Assembly (NCBI RefSeq): GCF_000963945.1
Contig: NZ_BAMW01000005.1
Coordinates: forward strand, 1 to 32,603
Length of the DNA: 32,603 nucleotides
DNA from: Acetobacter indonesiensis
Lineage (GTDB): Bacteria > Pseudomonadota > Alphaproteobacteria > Acetobacterales > Acetobacteraceae
Reading direction: 5' to 3'
Below, one piece after another: positions 16,565 to 23,613 of the stretch (positions within the stretch are counted from its first letter, which is position 1; each line of letters begins with the position of its first letter). The notes under the pieces were generated by a model, which ran no database searches, had not been told where the DNA came from, and worked only from the letters and a program-made list of their open reading frames with translations. A program made the translations under genes and the position numbers.

Positions 16565-16977
16565 TATTGCCCCTTGAGCAGGGTATTAAAAATCTTTGTT
16601 GTTTCGGTAGAGCCTTTGCTAACCAGTGTTGTCTCAATGGCAAAGGTATAGGTTGCCTGTATCTGCGCCACAAGCTGAGCAGCATTAGCGGGATCAGAGG
16701 CCGCATCTGTGGTCTGCGGAGCAGACTGGCTGCCCCATTGGTCAAGATAGCTGGAAAGCCCTTCAAGCTTCTGGCTTAACGCTTGCCCCATCACCTCGGC
16801 CCGGCTTGTTTGATCAGGCACGAAAGAAATTTCCTGCTGCACTGCCTGATTAAACTCTGCGCCCAGATGTTCTGTCATCTGTGGTGCAAGCGACGCTTCC
16901 TGCCGGACATCTGCCGCTCCCTGCACGCCCTGTTGAGCGCCTGCCAGACCAGACAGAGAGCCAATAGTGTCGGACAT
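16564..16977 (-). CDS. sctI: SctI, inner rod protein (NolB position)
   Basis: A 137-residue protein at the head of the operon, just before sctJ. The C-terminal IETTLVSKGSTETTKIFNTLLKGQ matches the conserved end of SctI inner-rod proteins, in which this helix polymerises inside the basal body. The N-terminus is Ala/Gln-rich and flexible, as in an exported early substrate. In rhizobia this slot is held by nolB/nopB. The ATG at 16977 is preferred over a GTG four codons earlier. Its ribosome site is weak. Confidence 0.75.
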   Translation of the reverse strand: MSDTIGSLSGLAGAQQGVQGAADVRQEASLAPQMTEHLGAEFNQAVQQEISFVPDQTSRAEVMGQALSQKLEGLSSYLDQWGSQSAPQTTDAASDPANAAQLVAQIQATYTFAIETTLVSKGSTETTKIFNTLLKGQ

Positions 16978-16989
16978 CAGAACAAACAC

Positions 16990-17178
16990 CCATCAAATTC
17001 ATGACAAAGATGCGGCCGTACGGCAGCAGGGCCTCACACCTGTCTCCTATATTCTGCAATAGCAGCAGTTTTTTTTCAGTTGTGTGACAGTTTTGTTGCG
17101 GGGCAATTTATATGTTGCATCATGTAAAATCAGACGGTTTAACAGGCATTATCTGATAGCTTATGTAGAAAACGGTTG
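16990..17178. promoter_or_regulatory. Divergent control region between sctI and sctC1
   Basis: About 190 bases separate the two main transcription units of the secretion system, so both promoters should lie here. The part from 17060 to 17160 is AT-rich. I could not recognise a tts box or a GGAACC-N15-CCAC hrp box. Confidence 0.5.
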
Positions 17179-17787
17179 ATGACTGGGCGCCTCCTGATAC
17201 TTCTGGGGTATGCAGCTATTGGTAGCTTTCTAGCTGTGCCTCCTGCCGCACACGCAGAAAGAAGTTGGGAACAGAAGCCATTTTCTTATATTTCTGTTAA
17301 TCAAGATATCGCTTCCGTTCTGAAAGAGTTTTCTTATATCAATGACATCCCACTTATAACATCAGAAAAGGTTCAGGGACGTGTTCAGGGACGTGTTCAG
17401 GGGCGCTGGCTGGATATTCCCTGTGGCGAATTCCTACAAAAAATGAGCCGCCTTTATGACTTTGACTGGTATGATGATGGTTCAACCCTTTACATTAGCA
17501 GCAAATCAGAACGCACCACGCAAATCATCCCACTACACAATCACACACTTTCCGAACTGAAGACTGTCCTTCAAAATTTGGGCCTATTAGACAGGCGGTT
17601 TGATATCACCCCCGGCCCTGCGTCTGATACTCTGGCAGTATCTGGCCCTCCGCGGTTCCTGAGCATGATCCAGCAAACCCTTCTGTCTCTTCCCAACACA
17701 GCACATCCAGCACGGGCAATGGGTAATAGCTCACGACACCTTACGCTTTTTCGGGGATCTGCCGTCTCCGATGTCATTGTTAATTAA
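17179..17787 (+). CDS. rhcC1: SctC1, N-terminal half of a split T3SS secretin (RhcC1/NolW-like)
   Basis: A 202-residue exported protein with a signal peptide (LLILLGYAAIGSFLAVPPAAHA). The N0 domain is at about 30-115 (YISVNQDIASVLKEFSYINDIPLI, then FDWYDDGSTLYISSKSER) and an N1 domain follows (LQNLGLLDRRFDITPGPASDTLAVSGPP). It stops before the beta-barrel secretin domain that a normal SctC of 500-700 residues would have. This is the architecture of rhizobial NolW/RhcC1, where the secretin is split in two genes. The other half is the gene ending at 23610. As in rhizobia, it is divergent from sctI-sctJ. The start is the ATG at 17179. Confidence 0.8.
   Translation: MTGRLLILLGYAAIGSFLAVPPAAHAERSWEQKPFSYISVNQDIASVLKEFSYINDIPLITSEKVQGRVQGRVQGRWLDIPCGEFLQKMSRLYDFDWYDDGSTLYISSKSERTTQIIPLHNHTLSELKTVLQNLGLLDRRFDITPGPASDTLAVSGPPRFLSMIQQTLLSLPNTAHPARAMGNSSRHLTLFRGSAVSDVIVN
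17371..17406 (+). repeat. Three tandem 12-bp repeats within sctC1
   Basis: Two perfect copies of GTTCAGGGACGT and a third with two changes encode VQGR three times in a row, in the loop after the first N0 helix. Such a short in-frame repeat can change copy number by slippage without breaking the gene. Confidence 0.85.
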
Positions 17788-17806
17788 CATTCAAGAGGCC
17801 GAAAAT

Positions 17807-17995
17807 ATGCCAGATCAGATCTCAGGCATTACAGCGAAAGAGGCGGGTTCATCGCCAGATGTAAACAATGAAGTAGACGCAGAGGCCTTCCAGTCGATGC
17901 TGTTGAAAGGCGGTCTGATGCTCATGCAAAGTATGCAATCAGATGCAACAGATGCCCTCAGCGATAACACGAGTAATCCTGACGCCCCTTTCTGA
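17807..17995 (+). CDS. Small hypothetical T3SS-associated protein
   Basis: A 62-residue protein starting 19 bases after sctC1, with an AAGAGG ribosome site. The N-terminus is polar and acidic (ITAKEAGSSPDVNNEVDAEA). A Met-rich hydrophobic helix follows (FQSMLLKGGLMLMQSMQS), then a polar tail. This pattern fits a small exported structural subunit or helper. I recognise no family. An earlier in-frame start at 17771 overlaps sctC1 and lacks a ribosome site. Confidence 0.55.
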   Translation: MPDQISGITAKEAGSSPDVNNEVDAEAFQSMLLKGGLMLMQSMQSDATDALSDNTSNPDAPF

Positions 17996-18028
17996 CATTA
18001 ACGTTTTTTACCCTGATAAGGAAAAGCA

Positions 18029-18820
18029 ATGTCTGTTTCCATTCAGAACTCTGGAAATAGCGATCTTGCTGTTAACCAGACTTCGACCAGCAGTGACTTC
18101 TCAGCCCAATCTGCAGATACAGGCCTGCAAATTTCCGGCAATACGATTGACACTGGCCGTTATCTGATTACTGCTAATAACAATTACACAACTGGTGCCG
18201 CTTACAATTTTCATAGCGATACCGACGGTTGTGTCCGCGTTTATGACAAACAGACCGATACTTATGTTCAGGTTTTTGGTGACCCCCATGTTGAAACCAG
18301 CAATGGCACACATGGCGAGTTCAAGCGGGATGGACTTGTTCTTGACCTGCAGGACGGGACACAGATCCAGGTTCAGCCCACCGACCTGAACAACGCTGGT
18401 GCGTCTCACATTAACGCTGTTTCTGTCACCAAGGATAACCAAACATCCTTCATCACCGGCTTGTACAATGATGCCGGGACAGCGCATGTTCAGATTTCTG
18501 CCCCTCAGGCAGGCAACGCTTTCCAGCTAAACAACAGCTTTGATTCCTACAGCGATACGGTTCTGCACGTTGGCTCATCCCTAAACGATCTGCACTTTGC
18601 CGATGGTTCTTCCATGTCTGGCACAGGCAATACTGAGCTTGATGGCAAGGGTGGCGGCATTCAGGAATTTCTCGGACAGCGTGTGCCCATGCAGTCTTTC
18701 GACACAATGCTTCAGAGCGTCCTCCATATGGCTTCTCAAGGCAGCCAGAGTGTAAATGCACCCGACTATTCGGCCGCTTCTGTCGCTAATCTCCGGATCG
18801 AAAGTGGTTACGGCAAATAA
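18029..18820 (+). CDS. DUF1521 (MIIA) self-cleaving protein, putative T3SS effector
   Basis: A 263-residue protein with a Ser/Thr/Asn/Gln-rich N-terminus and no classical signal peptide. From about residue 40 it matches the DUF1521 domain: GRYLITANNN, then VRVYDKQTDTYVQVFGDPHVETSNG and GLVLDLQDGTQIQVQPTD. DUF1521 is the metal-ion-inducible autocleavage domain known from Bradyrhizobium NopE1 and NopE2 and from a Vibrio protein. In calcium it cuts between Asp and Pro of a GD-PHVD motif. Here the site is GD-PHVE, with D85 and P86 intact. NopE1 has two such domains and this protein has one. A Shine-Dalgarno (AAGGA) precedes the ATG. Position inside the T3SS operon supports it being a substrate. 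Confidence 0.85.
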   Translation: MSVSIQNSGNSDLAVNQTSTSSDFSAQSADTGLQISGNTIDTGRYLITANNNYTTGAAYNFHSDTDGCVRVYDKQTDTYVQVFGDPHVETSNGTHGEFKRDGLVLDLQDGTQIQVQPTDLNNAGASHINAVSVTKDNQTSFITGLYNDAGTAHVQISAPQAGNAFQLNNSFDSYSDTVLHVGSSLNDLHFADGSSMSGTGNTELDGKGGGIQEFLGQRVPMQSFDTMLQSVLHMASQGSQSVNAPDYSAASVANLRIESGYGK

Positions 18821-18832
18821 CCTCTTTCCGAT

Positions 18833-18854
18833 ACAGGCTGCTTTCGTGGCCTGT
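18833..18854 (+). terminator. Hairpin after the DUF1521 gene
   Basis: ACAGGC (18833-18838) pairs with GCCTGT (18849-18854) and is followed by AATTTCT. It would partly separate the DUF1521 gene from the small gene and sctD downstream. Confidence 0.45.
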
Positions 18855-18922
18855 AATTTCTCGCTTCGATAAGCCGAAGCACATTTTTACGATTTGTATG
18901 TGTTTAAAACAGGAATATCCAC

Positions 18923-19096
18923 ATGAGCGACACTTCTTCCGTTTCCGGTAACTCCAGCGTCAACATCGATAGCGAAATCGATAAAATGACCTCTGCGTTC
19001 AATACAGCGATTGAAACCAACGAAAAAATTACCGCGGTTAAAACTGAAAAAGGCGCAGAAGAAACAGCCGCTCAGCAGCGCCCGAACATCGGCTGA
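18923..19096 (+). CDS. Small helical protein, candidate needle/pilus subunit (NopA-like position)
   Basis: A 57-residue ORF beginning MSDTSSVSGNSS and ending AAQQRPNIG. It has a polar Ser/Asn-rich start and one long amphipathic helix (SEIDKMTSAFNTAIETNEKI, then Lys/Glu-rich sequence). SctF needle and rhizobial NopA pilus proteins are about this size and composition. As I recall it, nopA lies directly upstream of the sctD homologue y4yQ and rhcV in rhizobia, exactly the situation here. Sequence similarity to NopA was not checked. The 3' end overlaps the upstream part of the sctD frame, and sctV follows. Confidence 0.5.
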   Translation: MSDTSSVSGNSSVNIDSEIDKMTSAFNTAIETNEKITAVKTEKGAEETAAQQRPNIG

Positions 19097-19142
19097 AGAA
19101 GATGGGTTTCGGCCATGCCGCCGGAACCCCTTTTCATACTCT

Positions 19143-20015
19143 ATGCGTTTTAGACCAGAAGCGGCCGATATCTCGCGCCCCTTGTTGATTATAGAGAACG
19201 GTCCACAGGCTGGATGCTCCCTTGCAGTGCGAATGGGAGATTTTTTTGTTGGGAAATCGCTCAACAATAATGCCGTCATTGCGGACCGGAGCTTATCTGA
19301 CACACATTTCCTAATCCGCGCCAAAGCCATGGGGGTGGAGCTAACAGCTCGGGAAGGCAATATCCACTTTGCCTCTGGCCACATTCTTCAAAAAGGCACA
19401 TCAAAAAAATTCTACAAAACAATACAATTTTCCTGTGGTACTACCATATTCAAACTTATTGTCCCTACAAAAACTCCTCTACGCGCAGCACAGTATGGCG
19501 CGTCAATCATACTAATTTTTTTAATATTGGTCGGCATTCTGAGTATTTACATGCGTCATATGCATCACTCAGCAACTCCCCAAGCCTCTTCCCTCACCGC
19601 CACGTCGTCCTCGGCACACGCTGTCAGCACAACGCAAACAGCCCTAGAAGAGAAGCTACTCACAAATCATTTGAATAGGATTACCATTTCAAAAGGAGCA
19701 GACGGAGCTCTGATTGCCACGGGCGCGGAACAACCCCAACAGAAAGACACTTGGGTGGCTGTCAAATTATGGTTTGATACAACATACGGAACAGAAACGG
19801 TCTTGCTTGATCGTGTTTCATTTCTTCACACTACAACACATTCTCCACTTCAAATTGCCGGTGTTGCTCTGGGCAGCGCACCTTACATTCTGGATACCAT
19901 GGGCCGACGCCTCCCCTGTGGCAGCACGGTAGAAGATGGCTGGATTATTGATCAGATCCTGACGGACAAAATCCTTCTACACCGGGGCGCAGACCATCTA
20001 ATGGTACGTTTTTAA
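19143..20015 (+). CDS. sctD: SctD, inner-membrane ring protein with FHA domain (y4yQ-like)
   Basis: A 290-residue bitopic protein. The cytoplasmic N-terminal FHA-like domain is at about 8-105 (PLLIIENGPQAGCSLAVRMG, then SLSDTHFLIRAK). A membrane helix follows (SIILIFLILVGILSIYM) and then a periplasmic part with a ring-building domain (about 170-290). It pairs with SctJ in the inner-membrane ring and with SctK below. The ATG at 19143 puts the FHA domain close to the N-terminus. An in-frame ATG at 19011 would add 44 basic residues and overlap the small upstream gene by 86 bases. The stop codon directly adjoins the sctV start. Confidence 0.75.
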   Translation: MRFRPEAADISRPLLIIENGPQAGCSLAVRMGDFFVGKSLNNNAVIADRSLSDTHFLIRAKAMGVELTAREGNIHFASGHILQKGTSKKFYKTIQFSCGTTIFKLIVPTKTPLRAAQYGASIILIFLILVGILSIYMRHMHHSATPQASSLTATSSSAHAVSTTQTALEEKLLTNHLNRITISKGADGALIATGAEQPQQKDTWVAVKLWFDTTYGTETVLLDRVSFLHTTTHSPLQIAGVALGSAPYILDTMGRRLPCGSTVEDGWIIDQILTDKILLHRGADHLMVRF

Positions 20016-22106
20016 ATGATACCAGACACAGAGCTTTCCGCACTACATAGCATTCTGATGCGTCTTTCCCGCCGACAAGATCTCTTGCTTGTCGCGCTGC
20101 TTGTTCTGACAGTCGGTATGATGATTCTGCCGATGCCCACTGTTCTGGCAGATGTGCTTATTGCTTTAAACATCAGTATTTCCACCGTGTTGATGATGGT
20201 CGCTGTTTATATCAGCTCTCCGGTCATGTTCTCCACGTTGCCTGTTATTATTCTGGTCACAACAGCTTTCCGGCTGGCACTTTCCATCACCACATCCCGC
20301 ATGGTGCTAGTACAGGCCGATGCAGGAGATATTATCCGAACATTCGGTGAATTTGTTATATCTGGCAATGTTGTTGTTGGTATTGTTGTCTATCTTATTA
20401 TTACAATCGTGCAGTTTCTTGTCATTACCAAAGGCTCGGAGCGCGTTGCGGAAGTCGCAGCCCGTTTCAGCCTTGATGCCCTGCCTGGCCGGCAGATGAG
20501 TATTGATACAGACCTAAAAAATGGGGACATAACGCAAGAAGAAGCCAAAAATCGTCGTAACCGCTTGCAAAAAGAAAGTCAGCTTTACGGCGCGATGGAT
20601 GGCGCTATGAAATTTGTTAAAGGCGACGCCATTGCAAGTCTGATCATTATTGTGGTCAATCTGATTGGTGGCATTGCTATTGGCTGCCTGCAAAAGGGTA
20701 TGTCTTTTTCTACAGCCCTACAAACCTATTCGCTTCTTGCTGTAGGGGATGGGTTGATTGCACAAATCCCGGCCCTGCTCATTTCTCTAACCGCAGGGGT
20801 AGTCGTCACACGCGTCACGCATGAAGATGGCGGCGGCAACCTTGGCCGTGATATTTTACAACAAGTCAGTGCAGAGCCTCTGTCCCTTCAGGTTGCGGCT
20901 GTCGTTATGGGGGCACTAGCATTTGTCCCCGGCTTTCCTGCGGCAGTTTTTCTCTGCTTTGGTATTCTTCTAGGGGCCACATCTTGGCTTCTCCTTAAAC
21001 GCCAGCAAAGAGAGCATGCCTCGGCTTTTGCAGATTCAGCCTCGCAAGCACAAACTTTTGCTACAAGCCTCCACCTGCATATTCTGCTGGGGCAGTCATT
21101 TTCTGCAGATCATGAACGACTCCAAAACTACATTACCAGCCATATCCACGCGTTTTCTGAACAGCTTGGTCTCATCCTGCCTCCGGTGCGCCTTAGCCTG
21201 TCTACCCAACTGGAAGACAATAGCTTCAGTATTGATATTGATGGCGTCCCCTCTCTGGTTCTGTCCCTTGACCCAGCTCTGGTATTTGTTGAGGAACAAC
21301 CGGATGTTATGCAAGAAACAAGAATGGAATATTGCCGCACACCCGGTCCTTTCGGCCCAGAAAGCATGGCGGTAGCCACATCTGTTTTACCTGCGGTGCG
21401 TGATGCCGGGCTTGTCACCATCACACCGACAGAGTTTATCTGCCGCACTATCGAAGCGACGTTTCTTGCGCACGCAGAGCAGCTTATCGGCATTCAGGAA
21501 ACACAACTTTTTGTTCGGCAAGCAGAAAAGCTTCTTCCTGACCTTGTGCGTGAAGCCGGTAAACTATGTCCTCTGCCCCGTTTGTCTGACGTCTTGCGCT
21601 TGCTGATTGAAGAGCGTGTACCGTTGCGCAATATCCGCACAGTTTTTGAAACCATTGCGGAATGGGCCCCCAAAGAGCAGACAACCTCCGGCTTGGTGGA
21701 GCGCGTACGTCTCTCTTTACGCCGCCAGATTTGCCATCAATCCTCAAATAATGACAAAGTCTTGGCAGCCATCGGAGTTGATGCCCCTTTAGAAAACGGA
21801 TTACGCTCCCTTCTGCACAGCACCCCGCAGGGACGGCAGGTAAATCTTGATGCCGTTTCAAGCAGGAGACTGGTCGAAACGTGCCGCTCTCTATTGGCTC
21901 CTTGCCTACTCCATGACCGAAAGGCAGTTCTTCTTGCCGCGCCAGACCTCCGACGCCCCATGTCTTTGCTCTTGCGACGTTACGGATTGTCTCTTCCCGT
22001 CATATCCTATGATGAAGTTGCACCCGAATTTTCTGTCAAACTTTATGGTACGCTCTCCGATACTATTCTAAATGTCTCACCTACTGTCTCGGACGCAGCA
22101 GCCTGA
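20016..22106 (+). CDS. sctV: SctV, major export apparatus protein
   Basis: A 696-residue FlhA/YscV-family protein. The first 320 residues contain seven to eight membrane helices and the FHIPEP loop with the family signature FSLDALPGRQMSIDTDL followed by KESQLYGAMDGAMKFVKGD. The rest is the large cytoplasmic domain that forms a nonameric ring and receives substrates and chaperones (TPTEFICRTIEATFL, LSDVLRLLIEERVPLRNI). Complete and of normal length. The ATG directly follows the sctD stop (TAAATG). This is rhcV in rhizobial naming. Confidence 0.95.
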   Translation: MIPDTELSALHSILMRLSRRQDLLLVALLVLTVGMMILPMPTVLADVLIALNISISTVLMMVAVYISSPVMFSTLPVIILVTTAFRLALSITTSRMVLVQADAGDIIRTFGEFVISGNVVVGIVVYLIITIVQFLVITKGSERVAEVAARFSLDALPGRQMSIDTDLKNGDITQEEAKNRRNRLQKESQLYGAMDGAMKFVKGDAIASLIIIVVNLIGGIAIGCLQKGMSFSTALQTYSLLAVGDGLIAQIPALLISLTAGVVVTRVTHEDGGGNLGRDILQQVSAEPLSLQVAAVVMGALAFVPGFPAAVFLCFGILLGATSWLLLKRQQREHASAFADSASQAQTFATSLHLHILLGQSFSADHERLQNYITSHIHAFSEQLGLILPPVRLSLSTQLEDNSFSIDIDGVPSLVLSLDPALVFVEEQPDVMQETRMEYCRTPGPFGPESMAVATSVLPAVRDAGLVTITPTEFICRTIEATFLAHAEQLIGIQETQLFVRQAEKLLPDLVREAGKLCPLPRLSDVLRLLIEERVPLRNIRTVFETIAEWAPKEQTTSGLVERVRLSLRRQICHQSSNNDKVLAAIGVDAPLENGLRSLLHSTPQGRQVNLDAVSSRRLVETCRSLLAPCLLHDRKAVLLAAPDLRRPMSLLLRRYGLSLPVISYDEVAPEFSVKLYGTLSDTILNVSPTVSDAAA

Positions 22107-22137
22107 TCGTTCCTTTCTCATTCCTTCCGGACCTCTC

Positions 22138-22971
22138 ATGCGGCTTACCAAATTATGCTTATTTTTGAGCTTTCCTGTTCTTCTTTCTGCCTGCGCACAG
22201 ACTTCGCCCACAACGCAGGATACAACACGAGAAATGATGCAGGCGGCGCAAAACCCGGATGCTTTGGCAAGAATTGCCCAAACCGCACTGCAAACAGGTG
22301 ACGCAGCAACAGCCATCACGTTTTACGGTCGCGCCACAGCTTTACGTCCGGACAGAATTGATCTGCAACTGGGCTATGCTCAGGCATTGACCGCAAACGG
22401 AAAGCCGAATGAGGCACTTGGCCTTCTCATGCCTCTCGCTGCCAAAAACCCAGACAACACTCAATTGTCTTTAGTAACAAGCCGTCTGCTGATTGAGGCA
22501 GGCCGCCCCCGCGAGGCTCTTAATCGTCTCCAGGCCGCTTTTCGGCGGACCCCGTCAGATAGTCGTGTTTTGATTGCATTGGGTGTCGCGCTGGATACGT
22601 TGGGAAACCCGCAGGCTGCGCAAGGCTATTATCAGAAAGCGCTCGCTCTCAACCCAGACGATGTGGCCGCCAGAACAGATATGGCACTTTCTCTTGCTGT
22701 TTCAGGCTCGTATCAGCAGGCTTTAGGTATTTTGCGCCCACTACGAAGCGAATTGGCAGGAACAGATCAGATCAGTCATATTAATGCTGTTGAAAACGCT
22801 CTGGCGCTTGTCTATGGCCTTATGGGAGACCAGACAAGTTCCGCAGCTATCCTACGTCATCGTATGTCGGAAAAACAAGCACAAGAAAACCTGACTTTTT
22901 ACAGCGCAATCCGCCAGGGCAGTAGCAAAGTATTCTCTCAATCAGAGCTGGGAAGCTCCGGGAAGCTGTGA
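22138..22971 (+). CDS. TadD-like TPR lipoprotein (y4yS-like)
   Basis: A 277-residue lipoprotein with signal peptide and lipobox LSAC (LCLFLSFPVLLSAC). It is followed by tetratricopeptide repeats at about 40-200 (for example LGVALDTLGNPQAAQGYYQKALALNPDD). TadD proteins of Tad pili have this form and help secretin assembly. In rhizobial T3SS loci a TPR protein, y4yS, follows rhcV in the same way. The start is the ATG at 22138. A start at 22072 would overlap sctV and destroy the signal peptide. The last 30 bases overlap the convergent cpaD-like gene. Confidence 0.75.
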   Translation: MRLTKLCLFLSFPVLLSACAQTSPTTQDTTREMMQAAQNPDALARIAQTALQTGDAATAITFYGRATALRPDRIDLQLGYAQALTANGKPNEALGLLMPLAAKNPDNTQLSLVTSRLLIEAGRPREALNRLQAAFRRTPSDSRVLIALGVALDTLGNPQAAQGYYQKALALNPDDVAARTDMALSLAVSGSYQQALGILRPLRSELAGTDQISHINAVENALALVYGLMGDQTSSAAILRHRMSEKQAQENLTFYSAIRQGSSKVFSQSELGSSGKL

Positions 22972-22973
22972 TT
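22940..22973. terminator. Inverted repeat in the overlap of tadD-like and cpaD-like genes
   Basis: AATCAGAGCT (22940-22949) pairs with AGCTGTGATT (22964-22973), one mismatch, exactly where the two convergent coding regions overlap. It could serve as a bidirectional terminator embedded in both C-termini. Confidence 0.45.
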
Positions 22974-23613
22974 GGGTTGCACTGCTTCCACCCGCCATTC
23001 CGGCACCAGAAAGACCAGACCCAGCTAGACCATTACCAAGGGCGTCGGATGGCAGAGTTTTATCCTGCCCTTCATTCAAACGTCGAACCCCCAAAGCAGC
23101 TCGTTCAGCGGAGGAAGGGTGTCCTACAGGCGCACGATACAAGTCTGATGGATCAGCAAGCATTTGCGCCAGATTATTATTCTGTACGCATCGTCCCATG
23201 TTTTCGATGCTGGGCGTTACATCTCCCAACCATCCTGAACGCATAATTTTGGTACAATCAGGCAACGCTACTTGCGTCCGGCTCAAAATCAATATCGGCC
23301 AGCCAACCTGATAACCACCACTCACAGGGGCTACATGCACCCGGTCCGGTTCTAATCCTAATGCCGCAAGCCGAGACATGATTTGTTCAGTTCGCTCTGG
23401 CATCAGGCCCACAATATCGGCACTGATTTCAGTCTGACCGCCAAGCATTACCATAGCCTGCTTCAGAAGCTTCTCTTCAAATCTGCCATCAGACATGAGG
23501 GGAACGGTTCGCTGCTCGGTATGTAAAGCAACCGGCAAGGTTTTATCTCTGTCGGATTGTGTGGCTTCACAACCGCATAAGGCTAGAAATATGATGAGGG
23601 CAGATTTTTTCAC
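22942..23613 (-). CDS. CpaD-like lipoprotein
   Basis: A 223-residue lipoprotein with lipobox LCGC (C15). It resembles CpaD/TadE-neighbourhood proteins of Tad pilus loci: a central domain with GLEPDRVHVAPVSGGYQVGWPILILSRTQVALPDCTKIMRSGW, then MGRCVQNNNLAQMLADPSDLY, the typical CVQNNLAAMIADP-like signature. The C-terminal 45 residues are Gly/Ser/Ala-rich and disordered. The GTG start overlaps the secretin stop by 4 bases (GTGA), so both are co-translated. In Tad systems CpaD supports the CpaC secretin, and here it would do so for the T3SS outer ring. Confidence 0.75.
   Translation of the reverse strand: MKKSALIIFLALCGCEATQSDRDKTLPVALHTEQRTVPLMSDGRFEEKLLKQAMVMLGGQTEISADIVGLMPERTEQIMSRLAALGLEPDRVHVAPVSGGYQVGWPILILSRTQVALPDCTKIMRSGWLGDVTPSIENMGRCVQNNNLAQMLADPSDLYRAPVGHPSSAERAALGVRRLNEGQDKTLPSDALGNGLAGSGLSGAGMAGGSSATQSQLPGASQL

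Noticed and set aside
16990..17178. Search for tts or hrp boxes in the sctI-sctC1 intergenic region
   Set aside because: No segment matched the known box patterns well enough to report.
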